A DNA stretch of 64,000 bases from JAHCHG01 sp041394845. GTDB lineage: Bacteria; Acidobacteriota; Blastocatellia; Pyrinomonadales; Pyrinomonadaceae. Location: the NCBI GenBank assembly GCA_041394845.1, contig JAWKHL010000001.1:1984001-2048000 (forward strand), read 5' to 3'. The notes beneath the pieces were generated by a model, which did not search any database, was not told where the DNA came from, and saw nothing but the letters and a program-made list of their open reading frames with translations. This document shows, one piece after another, positions 17,934-26,329 of the stretch. A program made the translations under genes and the position numbers. How positions within the stretch are numbered: the stretch's first letter is position 1; each line of letters starts with the position of its first letter.

Positions 17934-20899
17934 CAATCCCCCAAATCCTTAAAAATTTTTTGACCGAATAAGGACCGCCCGGCAGTCGAGATGTAAAAAG
18001 CGTAAACGGCGAGCGCCGAGTTGACCAGTAACATGAGGATCGTGTTCGGGAAATAAAGACTCGCGGAATCTAACGTGAGCGGCATCAGGTATGTAAAATA
18101 AAAGCCGAGCCAAAATGAAATAAGTCCGACCAGACCGAAACGGTAGAGCGCGATGATGAAACAGGCGGCGTTGATGAGAGCCGCGAAACCGTATGTCCAG
18201 TGCTGTGTCAACACGAAAATCAATCCCTGCAAACCGAACACCAGAAAGAATGTCAGGAAGATGCTCAGATTTTTCTTTTTCGTCAGCAGATAAATCCCGA
18301 GCAGAATGAACAAGAAGATAAAACTGATCGAAATCGACGATGCCAAAAAACCGGTCAGATTAAAGATACTGCCGGAAATACCGTTTGCCGGATGAAACTG
18401 GTAGGCGACACCCAAAACCCCCTCGTTTCCTGTTACCAGCGCAAAGAGCATCGAACCGACGAAAATGCCGATGGTGTGTCCGGTCCCCAAAAGCAAACCG
18501 AAAAGAACATCGCGACCGATCAGAGGATCGCGGAAATCTCCTTTGAGCAGGCGATTCCAGGAAATGAGCAATTCCGACCAGTATCGGCGGACGAACGGTT
18601 CGAGAGCGATGTAAATCAAACCGATCATCAGCGATGTAATCAGTGATCTGGCGAAGATCAGATATAAAACATCCAGTTCGCCCCAGACGGTCGGAACGTG
18701 ATCCGCATACAGGAACTGTCCGCCAAATGATATGGAAAACAGAAAAACGGAGAGTTTCAACGCTCCGCGCAAATCGCCGCGCCCGATCTTCAGATTGTGC
18801 CGGGCGAGTAGAATCGAACCGATAATCACCAGAAAATAAATAAGTATGATCAAAATCACGCCGCTCTGGCGGAAGATATTGCTTTCCGGTTGCGTCCCGA
18901 TCGTTTTTTCATTCCACGGGGCGGTGAGACGGAAAAACACGGGTTTGCCGTTTAGTGAGGCCGCCTCGACGCGAAACGAAATGTCGGGCAATTCCGGCAG
19001 TTGCCCCGTCCAGGCTTTTCTCGTGTCGGCGAAAACAGGCGGTGTATGCTTCGGCTCGATCTGTTGGAAAGCGGCGAAATCCAGACCGGCTTCCGCGAAA
19101 AGTTCGCTCCACGCGGTTTCCCGGCCTTCCGCCGGTTTTGAATCGGGCGGCGGAACGGCGACAAGCTCGAGCAACCGTCCGTTTTGGTCGAGTGTGAGGC
19201 TAACCATGTTCGGAACGTTCAAAGCCGGATCGGAATCCGTCACTTTTCCGGTCAGTTTCGGTTCGAGATATTCGGGCGATTGACGATAAATAAAATTCAA
19301 GTCCGGAACCCGACCGGAAGCGAGCGTTTTCTTGACCTCGGAATTCGTCGTTTTGCCCGCCACTATCTCCCCGTTCGCAAAATTCAGATAATCATTATTT
19401 TCATGAAAACCGAATGCCGTATGAGCCGCCGGATCGGCATAGCCGATTTTCCTTAAAATCTCGCGCGATTTTTCGGCCAGCACCGCCGGTTGTTTTTGAG
19501 GCGACGAGAAATTGAAAGTCTTGCTCCACTGCTGGTTGATGATCGATAGAACGTAAACGACGAGAAAGGCGAGCAGCAGACCGAGCGCGAGTTTCGGCTT
19601 CAAAGCGCCCTTTTTCGGCGCGGCGGCGACCATTTCCGGCGACGGCGTTTCGCCGGCGGCGATGGCCGCTTCCAGAGGATTCCCGCCCGGAAGGGCAAGG
19701 GCCACCTGCAACGCTGATTTCGGCCGGTCGGCGGGGTCTTTTTCGAGACAGCGGTTGATCGTTTTCTCGACCATCGGATCGATGTTTTCGACGAACTCCG
19801 ACGGGTTGGTCGGCTGCGTCGTCTTGTGCTTTTCGATCAGATCGGCCAGCGAATCGGCCTGAAAAACCTGTTTCCCGGTGTAGATCTCGTAAAGCAAAAG
19901 GCCGAGCGAATAGATGTCGCTTCTGGCGGTCAGTTCCCCGCCGGTGATTTGTTCGGGCGACATATAGGCGGGCGTTCCGATGATCTCCCCCTTGCCCCGG
20001 ATCTCCCTTTCGATCCCGGCAATGCCGAAATCGGTGATCCGCGCCTTGCCCCGCGAGTCGATGATGATGTTGGCCGGCTTCAGATCGCGATGAAGAATAT
20101 CGGCATCGTGGATGGCGTTGAGACCGAAACAGATCTGCCGCGAGATCTCCGCCGCCCGTTCCGACGGCAGGCGGCCGATCCGCCTGAGAAGCTGAGAGAG
20201 ATCGTCGCCGTCGATGAACTCCATCGAGAGAAAATGCTTCCCGCCCATCTCGCCGATGTCATACACCTTGCAGACGTTCTGGTGAGCGACCTGCCGGGCG
20301 GTGCGGACCTCATCGACGAACCGCTTCAGGGCCTCCCGGTTTTTCTCAAGTTTTTCGGGCAAAAATTTGAGCGCGACGGTTTGACCCAGTTTCAGATCCT
20401 CGGCCTTGTAAACCTCGCCCATCCCGCCTTTGCCGAGCAGACCGAGGATTCGGTAGCGACCATCGAGGACGGTTCCGGCGATGAAATGGCCGTTCTCCGC
20501 CTCACCCGTAATCTGGTTGGCGATCAGGGTTTCCTTCTGTTTAAACAACGTCCCGGCCTCGGCCACCGCCGGTTCTTCCAGAAACTCTTCCGCCTCGTCG
20601 AACGAGCCGAGAAGTTTCTCCACCTCCCGCCGAAGATCTGAATCGCCGCCGCAGGCCTGCCTCAAAAAAGCGTCGCGCCCGGCGGCCGGAATCTCCTGCG
20701 CCGCTTCGAACAGGCCTTTTAATTTTTGCCACTTTTCCGGTGTCATCGTCTTGCTTTCGAGAATCCTCGTCGCCCCGGTTTCATCCAGACCGAGGAGAGA
20801 GATGGTTTCGGTGATCTCGGCGACCAGCGAAAAGCCGCATTCGGGACACAGATGTGCCCGACGGGGTAAAACCTTCAGACATCGCGGACATTTGTTCAT
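17933..20899 (-). CDS. polytopic membrane Ser/Thr kinase K3 with N-terminal zinc ribbon
   Basis: A paralogue of K2 along its whole length, about 988 residues from the chosen start. It begins with a four-Cys zinc ribbon (Cys4, 7, 18, 21 in CPRCLKVLPRRAHLCPECG), then a linker, the shared N-terminal domain (about 52-130), a complete kinase domain (about 150-410, HRDLKP and ITDFGIAG), one helix, an extracytoplasmic domain, and the same multi-helix region with IALEPFVRRYWSELLISW. The start is uncertain. ATG at 20899 begins at the ribbon and matches the relic at 13064; ATG at 20935 has a weak GGGAAA upstream; the frame stays open to 21034. It heads a two-gene unit with K2. Confidence 0.92.
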   Translation of the reverse strand: MNKCPRCLKVLPRRAHLCPECGFSLVAEITETISLLGLDETGATRILESKTMTPEKWQKLKGLFEAAQEIPAAGRDAFLRQACGGDSDLRREVEKLLGSFDEAEEFLEEPAVAEAGTLFKQKETLIANQITGEAENGHFIAGTVLDGRYRILGLLGKGGMGEVYKAEDLKLGQTVALKFLPEKLEKNREALKRFVDEVRTARQVAHQNVCKVYDIGEMGGKHFLSMEFIDGDDLSQLLRRIGRLPSERAAEISRQICFGLNAIHDADILHRDLKPANIIIDSRGKARITDFGIAGIEREIRGKGEIIGTPAYMSPEQITGGELTARSDIYSLGLLLYEIYTGKQVFQADSLADLIEKHKTTQPTNPSEFVENIDPMVEKTINRCLEKDPADRPKSALQVALALPGGNPLEAAIAAGETPSPEMVAAAPKKGALKPKLALGLLLAFLVVYVLSIINQQWSKTFNFSSPQKQPAVLAEKSREILRKIGYADPAAHTAFGFHENNDYLNFANGEIVAGKTTNSEVKKTLASGRVPDLNFIYRQSPEYLEPKLTGKVTDSDPALNVPNMVSLTLDQNGRLLELVAVPPPDSKPAEGRETAWSELFAEAGLDFAAFQQIEPKHTPPVFADTRKAWTGQLPELPDISFRVEAASLNGKPVFFRLTAPWNEKTIGTQPESNIFRQSGVILIILIYFLVIIGSILLARHNLKIGRGDLRGALKLSVFLFSISFGGQFLYADHVPTVWGELDVLYLIFARSLITSLMIGLIYIALEPFVRRYWSELLISWNRLLKGDFRDPLIGRDVLFGLLLGTGHTIGIFVGSMLFALVTGNEGVLGVAYQFHPANGISGSIFNLTGFLASSISISFIFLFILLGIYLLTKKKNLSIFLTFFLVFGLQGLIFVLTQHWTYGFAALINAACFIIALYRFGLVGLISFWLGFYFTYLMPLTLDSASLYFPNTILMLLVNSALAVYAFYISTAGRSLFGQKIFKDLGD

Positions 20900-21048
20900 C
20901 GGGAAAAGTTCGGAAAAAAAATTTCCCAACATCATAATATGTTTCCCGTTTTTTTTTAAATCCCGGTTCCGGAAAAAACCGGCGACGGAAAACCTTCCCG
21001 TCCTTTTTAGGAAAGGAGTTTTCCGCCGTAACAAACGTCCTTTTCATC

Positions 21049-21687
21049 CTAGGTCTTCAGATAATCCGGATTAAGGGATCGAACCGGCGCACCGGGGTTC
21101 AGGGTTTGCCAGGCGATCAGACCAAGCGAAACCGTCAGCAACAGATCGGTGATTAGACAAATCAAGGGATTGGCCGGGATCCTTCCCATTGGAAAAGAGA
21201 TCGCCGCCAACGCCAGCAGGACGGCGACGCCCGCCGGAACGAGTTTTGATCGGAACAATCCGACGGCCAGGATCAACAGGCCGAGCGGGAAAAAAATACC
21301 CGGCAACGGAATCTGGACGACCGTCAAATAAACCTCCCGAAAGATCCGCTCGAAAGCCCCGGTTGTCGCCTGATCGGCTCCGGCGTGCGACATCACCCGG
21401 AAAAAATAACCGAACGAATAGAGCGTCGCGCCGTTGATCGCCCCGAGAATCGCCATCCCGCCGGCGATCAGAGCCGTTTTTTCCAAGTGGGGCCTGAGCA
21501 TCTGGACGACCGCGAAAATGGCGAAGACGAAAAGACCGATTCCCACCTTGCTGAAAATATAGGCGACGAAATAATTCTCGGGCGAAAGATACATGATCAG
21601 ACTGCCGATGAACATCCCCGCCGGAGCGCCCGCCAGACAGATCGAAGAAAGATTGCGCGAAAGATTGGTTTGGGTTTGATCGTACAT
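21049..21687 (-). CDS. six-helix membrane protein, unrecognised
   Basis: A 212-residue integral membrane protein with about six hydrophobic segments (for example ICLAGAPAGMFIGSLIMYL, VGIGLFVFAIFAVVQML, IFFPLGLLILAVGLF). The layout is like DUF4386-type proteins, but I see no defining motif. Start chosen at ATG 21685-21687 because AGGAGG lies about 10 bases upstream; the longer frame to 21777 would overlap the upstream gene. It lies 5 bases after the SnoaL-like gene and probably shares its transcript. Confidence 0.8.
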   Translation of the reverse strand: MYDQTQTNLSRNLSSICLAGAPAGMFIGSLIMYLSPENYFVAYIFSKVGIGLFVFAIFAVVQMLRPHLEKTALIAGGMAILGAINGATLYSFGYFFRVMSHAGADQATTGAFERIFREVYLTVVQIPLPGIFFPLGLLILAVGLFRSKLVPAGVAVLLALAAISFPMGRIPANPLICLITDLLLTVSLGLIAWQTLNPGAPVRSLNPDYLKT

Positions 21688-21692
21688 AATTT

Positions 21693-22202
21693 TTATTCCT
21701 CCTGATTCGAACCGCGACCGGGAACCAGTTCGCCGCGTTTGATGACCGGGGTGTTCTGAAGGACGCTGATCCGCCAACTGCCATTTTTCTTTTCCAACAC
21801 CAGCAGTGGCCGAACGGGCGGAACGTCTTCCAGCTGTTTTCCGTCCCGCTCGAGTTTGCTGGCCAGATGGACGATCGCCACATTCTCAGCCGGAAAGCGG
21901 ATCTTTTGCACCTCGTGGATCAATCTGGTTCCCTTATAAACCGTGTCAAAGATCTCCTGATGTCCCCGCAGATTCGCCTCCCGCCCGGAAAAATAAAATC
22001 CGTTCCAAACCGTATAATCGACATCATCGGTAAACTGATCGGCAAATTTTCGGCCGTCGCCGGCAGACCAGGCCTCGGCCAGATTTTCTATCACCCGCCG
22101 GATCGCTTTTTCGTCTTCCGCCCGGCCGGGGCCGGTCTGAGCGGAAGAGGCCTGCGGCAGAAAAACCAAAATTGCGGTAATGATCAATAAAAAAAATTTC
22201 AT
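21693..22202 (-). CDS. exported SgcJ/EcaC-type NTF2-like protein
   Basis: A 169-residue protein with a signal peptide (residues 1-21, ending SSAQT). An NTF2-like cone follows: EKAIRRVIENLAEAWSAGDGRKFADQFTDDVDYTVWNGFYFSGREANLRGHQEIFDTVYKGTR, then two strand pairs ending WRISVLQNTPV. Family members with this pattern (SgcJ/EcaC/YybH group) are mostly uncharacterised and may bind small hydrophobic molecules. It is followed at 5 bases by the six-helix membrane protein, suggesting a shared envelope role. No catalytic residues can be assigned. Confidence 0.85.
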   Translation of the reverse strand: MKFFLLIITAILVFLPQASSAQTGPGRAEDEKAIRRVIENLAEAWSAGDGRKFADQFTDDVDYTVWNGFYFSGREANLRGHQEIFDTVYKGTRLIHEVQKIRFPAENVAIVHLASKLERDGKQLEDVPPVRPLLVLEKKNGSWRISVLQNTPVIKRGELVPGRGSNQEE

Positions 22203-22656
22203 AGGTTCCTCCGATTTTTTTTCTTTGAGTTCTTAATTCTTAAAACCCCTTGTTCTCCCTCAAACTGATAAGCGACGGTTTTCGGAAAATCCGCTCATTT
22301 TTTTTTGACTTGCCTCTTTTTTTCATTATCGACAAAACGTAAACGACGGCTTTTCCAATCCGATGCCCGGTACAAAGAAAAAACCGCGCGAGAATCTCTT
22401 CATCGCGCGGCTGAGGTTTCCCCTGAAAACCGGCCGGATTTCCTGAAGGAGACGGCTGACAAAGAAACGGGCCGCGAGGTCGAAATAAAAAAAAGCCCCC
22501 TCGGCTCGGATCAAAACCATTTGCAGCAGCGAATAATTTAACGCTTCAAAAAAAAACGATGGTTTTGGAACAAATAAAATTTGAATGGGAAGAAATAATA
22601 AACCTTTAACCCCCCGCTACCGCAGGCGGTTCTGACCTGCATTTCCCGTATGATGG
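22203..22656. other. 454-base interval without an intact gene
   Basis: It contains the decayed sigma-kinase fragment (22266-22541, plus strand). Near 22620-22640, just past the K4 stop, is a compact GC-rich hairpin (ACCGC, CT, GCGGT on the minus strand) that could end K4 transcription. Confidence 0.6.
22266..22541 (+). pseudogene. probable relic of a second plus-strand sigma-kinase cassette
   Basis: Bases 22270-22300 match 24 of 31 positions of 39324-39354, upstream of the intact sigma-kinase cassette, and both are followed by TTGACTTG (22305-22312 and 39400-39407). Downstream, the frame ending at 22541 reads ESLHRAAEVSPENRPDFL and then KETADKETGREVEIKK. This resembles the N-terminal kinase domain of K5 (FDAATEIPADRRREFL, ERACADDPSLRSEVEK). 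The sigma gene and the kinase domain are absent. The protein match is short and gapped, so this is a moderate call. Confidence 0.5.
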
Positions 22657-25518
22657 CTATTGGAAATCCGCCAGCCAAATGTCGGATTCGTTTAATTCGA
22701 TGCCGTAGTAGATCCTGAGATCATCACCGGAGATCTCGAACTGGCTGATATAGTTGCCGGGAAAACTCAAAATTTCGTGATGCCGGCCGGTTTTGGTGTC
22801 GAGCAGATAGAGGGTCCCGTCCTCTTCAAAGAGCAGACGCCGGTTGTCTTTGAGCCAGATCGGAATTCCCCCGATGTCGCTTAGTTTTGTGTATTCCCGC
22901 GTTTCCAGCGAAAAGTTATAGATACCGGGCAGAACGCCGCTCACATCGTGCCGGGAACCGGTTAAAAACCTGCCGTCCGGCGACCAGGACCACAATTCGA
23001 AGGGTTTCCCGCCCTCCATCAACGGCAGAAGATCAGGCGTCTGTTCCCGATACCCTCTTGACATCTCGATGATCTGAACGCCCTTGTCGCCGTAAATAAA
23101 GGCCAGCCGTTTTCCGTCGGGCGAAAAGTACGGGTAGCGAAGCGCCCCTTCTTCCGGCGCATCGGTCACCATCCGGAGATCACTGCCGTCGGGTCGAACG
23201 CTCCAGATCTCGTATTTACCCGAACGGTCGGAATAAAAAACGATCCGGCTTCCGTCCGGCGACCAGCGCGGCAGACGGTCTTTGGCCTTATCATCGGTCA
23301 AATTCCGCAGACCCGTGCCGTCTTTGTTGACGATAAAAATATCTTCGACCGAATCGCTGCCGGATGAGAAAGCGATCCGGTCGCCGTCCGGTGAGATCGT
23401 CGGATGCTGTGCGGTTTGTTTGCTCTTGACCAACTGAACCGGGCCGTCATCGGAAACCTTTTCGGTTTTCGGGTCAAAACCGATGGATTGGATGGTGCTG
23501 CGATTTCCGTTCTCGACATAGAGCATTTTTTTGCCGTCTTTTGAAAAGCTGAAATGTTCGGCATTGCCCGAAGGGATCGTCACCGCTTCGGGTTCTCCCG
23601 AAGCGCGGCCGGTCCGCTCATCAACCGAAATCCGCCAGAGGTTCATACTGCCGCCGCGATTGCTCGCAAAATAGAGATATTCTCCGTCGGGCGACCAGAC
23701 CGGATTCCAGTCAACCGGTTTGTCGTCGGTGATCTTTACCGGTTCGCCGCCGGTCCCTGCGATCACCCGGATGTCGCGCTGTCCGGCCGCATCCGCCGTC
23801 CAGACGGCGATGAATTTTCCGTTCGGCGACCAGGCCGGCTGAACGGCATCAAAATCCCCGATCTGTCTTTTTTCTCCCGTTCCGACATTGATCGCCCAGA
23901 GCAGACTCTTGTCCTTGATCCGCGAGACTGAATCTTTAATGCCTTCTTCGGCAACGGCGACCTCTTTGCCGTCGGGCGACCAGGCCGGGTTGTAGCCGAA
24001 ATCGGAGATCCGGCGGGGTTCCTCGCCGGTCGCCCCCATCACGAAAATTCCGCCTCCGTCTCTCTCCGAACGAAAAACGATCCGCTCGCCGTCGACCGAT
24101 AATGCGGGCTGTGTGTCATCGGTCGTCGAATCCTTGGTCAGATTGAGGGAGTTTCGGCCGCCGACCCTCTGCGAATAGATGTCCCAGTTCCCGGCTCTGC
24201 GACTGGCGTAGATAAACGATTTGCCGTCGGCCGAAAGACTGGAGAAAACCTCTTCGCCGAGTTGTTCGGTGATCTGCTCGACCCTGACATTTTTTACCCC
24301 GCCGGTTTGGCCGGTTCGGTTCGAATAAAGGTAATAGACCAGCAAGGAAACCGAGATCGCCGCCAATGCGACCGCCGACGGATACAAAAAATTTACCCGG
24401 AAAGCTCTTTTCGGGCGTTCCTGATCCGGCATTTCGGGAAGATCCTTCAATGAAAGATCCGAATCGGGGTTTTCTTTGAACGTCTGGAGAGCGCTCCGCA
24501 GGTCGGTCGCGGTTTGAAAACGTCCGGTCGGTTTTTTTTCGATGGTGCGTCTAACGATCCGATCGAAAACGGGCGGAACCTCCGGTTTTATCTCGCTGAT
24601 CGGAGGCGGATTTTTGTTGATCGTCGCGTTATAAACGGCCGCGTCGCTGTTGCCTTGAAAGGGCTGAGTGCCGGAAAGCATTTCATAAAGCACGACGCCG
24701 AGACTGAATATGTCGGTTCGCGGGTCAACCTGTTCGCCGAGGACCTGTTCGGGCGACATGTAATTGATCGTCCCCATCACACGGTTCGGCCCGGTCTGAT
24801 CGCGGGTCTGGAAATCGGCGGCATCGGCCGTCAGTTTGGCCAGACCGAAATCCAGAATCTTGACGAGGTTGTCCCGGCGGATCATGATGTTGGCCGGTTT
24901 GATGTCGCGGTGAATGATGCCGACCGAATGGGCCGATTCGAGGGCGCTCGCGATCTGAAGCGCGATTTCGAGAGTCTCCCTGACGGTCAGGGAATTTTCC
25001 TCGATCTTTTCCCGCAGAGTTTGCCCGTCGATGAATTCGGTGATGATAAATTCGAGATCGCCCGATTCTTCGATGCCGTAAACCGTGATGATGTTCGGAT
25101 GATTCAGCGCCGAAATCGCGCGGGCTTCGCGCAAAAAGCGTTTTTTTCGTTCGTCGTCTTCCGAAAAATGCGGAGGAAGCATTTTGATCGCCACCCGCCG
25201 ACCGAGTTTCGTGTCTTCGGCCAGATAGACCTCGCCCATCCCGCCCGCTCCCAACAGCGACAGCACGCGGTATTTGTTCAGGGTTTTTCCGATAATATTC
25301 TGAGTCTCGGTGTGTTCGGCAAAAAGATCGGCGACCAGGTCGGCGGGCGGTTCTTCGATAAAATCCGCCGCCCGATCTTCAAAAGCGAGCAGAGATTCGA
25401 TCTCGCGGCGTAATTGGTCATCAACTCCGCAGATTTGCTTTAAAAACTCCTCACGCTCCGGCCCTTCGAATTCTAGTGCCGCGTGGCAAATTTCTTCGAT
25501 TTTGGCTAAATCGTTCAC
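22657..25518 (-). CDS. Ser/Thr protein kinase K4 with periplasmic PD40 propeller
   Basis: A 953-residue kinase starting at GTG. The shared N-terminal domain (1-65) is followed by a kinase domain at about 83-345 (GAGGMG, Lys112, HRD 203-205, DFG 223-225, YMSPEQ). One membrane helix (about 377-398) precedes a long propeller of PD40 repeats (415-945; WSPDGKEVAVAE, WSPDGSRIVFYSDR and others). It follows the sigma factor gene by 94 bases on the same strand, the arrangement of ECF sigma/kinase pairs such as EcfK-PknS and EcfP-PknT, where the kinase activates the sigma by phosphorylation. The propeller is the likely sensor of an envelope signal. Confidence 0.95.
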   Translation of the reverse strand: MNDLAKIEEICHAALEFEGPEREEFLKQICGVDDQLRREIESLLAFEDRAADFIEEPPADLVADLFAEHTETQNIIGKTLNKYRVLSLLGAGGMGEVYLAEDTKLGRRVAIKMLPPHFSEDDERKKRFLREARAISALNHPNIITVYGIEESGDLEFIITEFIDGQTLREKIEENSLTVRETLEIALQIASALESAHSVGIIHRDIKPANIMIRRDNLVKILDFGLAKLTADAADFQTRDQTGPNRVMGTINYMSPEQVLGEQVDPRTDIFSLGVVLYEMLSGTQPFQGNSDAAVYNATINKNPPPISEIKPEVPPVFDRIVRRTIEKKPTGRFQTATDLRSALQTFKENPDSDLSLKDLPEMPDQERPKRAFRVNFLYPSAVALAAISVSLLVYYLYSNRTGQTGGVKNVRVEQITEQLGEEVFSSLSADGKSFIYASRRAGNWDIYSQRVGGRNSLNLTKDSTTDDTQPALSVDGERIVFRSERDGGGIFVMGATGEEPRRISDFGYNPAWSPDGKEVAVAEEGIKDSVSRIKDKSLLWAINVGTGEKRQIGDFDAVQPAWSPNGKFIAVWTADAAGQRDIRVIAGTGGEPVKITDDKPVDWNPVWSPDGEYLYFASNRGGSMNLWRISVDERTGRASGEPEAVTIPSGNAEHFSFSKDGKKMLYVENGNRSTIQSIGFDPKTEKVSDDGPVQLVKSKQTAQHPTISPDGDRIAFSSGSDSVEDIFIVNKDGTGLRNLTDDKAKDRLPRWSPDGSRIVFYSDRSGKYEIWSVRPDGSDLRMVTDAPEEGALRYPYFSPDGKRLAFIYGDKGVQIIEMSRGYREQTPDLLPLMEGGKPFELWSWSPDGRFLTGSRHDVSGVLPGIYNFSLETREYTKLSDIGGIPIWLKDNRRLLFEEDGTLYLLDTKTGRHHEILSFPGNYISQFEISGDDLRIYYGIELNESDIWLADFQ

Positions 25519-25612
25519 CGGTTTAATAAATCGCCGTTTACCGACAAATCATCAAATATTGCGAGCGCCAACATCTTGCCGGCATAAGTGCGATAGCACG
25601 AATTTTGTTAAA

Positions 25613-26182
25613 TTAAACTGGATTTGAAAGCTCCCGCAAAAGCCACATTTTCGAAAAGTTCCAGTCGCGAATGACCGTTATGGTCGACACATTAAGGACA
25701 TCGGCGGTCTCTTCGACCGTCAACCCGCCGAAATACCGCATTTCAACGACGCGCATCTTTCTTTCGTCCAAATCCCCGAGATTGCTCAAAGCCTCATCGA
25801 GCGCCACGATCTCATCGGCCCTTTCGGGTGAGATGACATTCCCTTCTTCCAGCGACACGACCTGCGTTGCGCCGCGTTTACCGGTCTGGCGCGAACGGGC
25901 GTGGTCGATCAAAATATGCCGCATCGCTTTGGAGGCGACGCTGAAAAAATGCGTCCGGTTCTTCCATTCCTGTTCGTCTTTGTTGACCAGTTTCAGATAC
26001 GCTTCGTGGATCAGATCGGTCGTTTGAAAGGTGTTCCCGCCGTTTTGCTGCCGGATGTACCGGCGCGCAATTATCCTCAGTTCGCCGTAAACCAGCGGCA
26101 TTAATTCTTCAAGAGCGAGTTCATCGCCTTCGCTCCATTGGATCAGCAGTTTTGTGACCTGATGCGGACTTCCTATCGGCAT
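25613..26182 (-). CDS. ECF-type sigma factor (Sigma70_ECF family), partner of K4
   Basis: A 189-residue sigma factor. Region 2 is LMPLVYGELRIIARRYIRQQ followed by QTTDLIHEAYLKLVN (Thr54-Thr55), HFFSVASKAMRHILIDHAR. Region 4 (about 135-185) is the helix-turn-helix LTVEETADVLNVSTITVIRDW with the tail FSKMWLLREL. The DW...WL ending is typical of PF07638 sigmas, which lack an anti-sigma factor and instead lie next to a kinase. The Thr pair stands where ordinary ECF sigmas have an acidic patch; I infer it is the phospho-acceptor site. It probably directs RNA polymerase to an as yet unknown regulon. Confidence 0.93.
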   Translation of the reverse strand: MPIGSPHQVTKLLIQWSEGDELALEELMPLVYGELRIIARRYIRQQNGGNTFQTTDLIHEAYLKLVNKDEQEWKNRTHFFSVASKAMRHILIDHARSRQTGKRGATQVVSLEEGNVISPERADEIVALDEALSNLGDLDERKMRVVEMRYFGGLTVEETADVLNVSTITVIRDWNFSKMWLLRELSNPV

Positions 26183-26329
26183 AAATCTTTAAGCGGGAAA
26201 AGACTCCCCGATTATAACTCAAATAAGCGAAATCGAAAAAAATTTCGGACAAATGATAGTTGCCGCCGGATTTTCTCGTTTGTGTAAGTAAAAGAAAATT
26301 TTTTTACCGATAAATGCGAGGAAAAAAAG

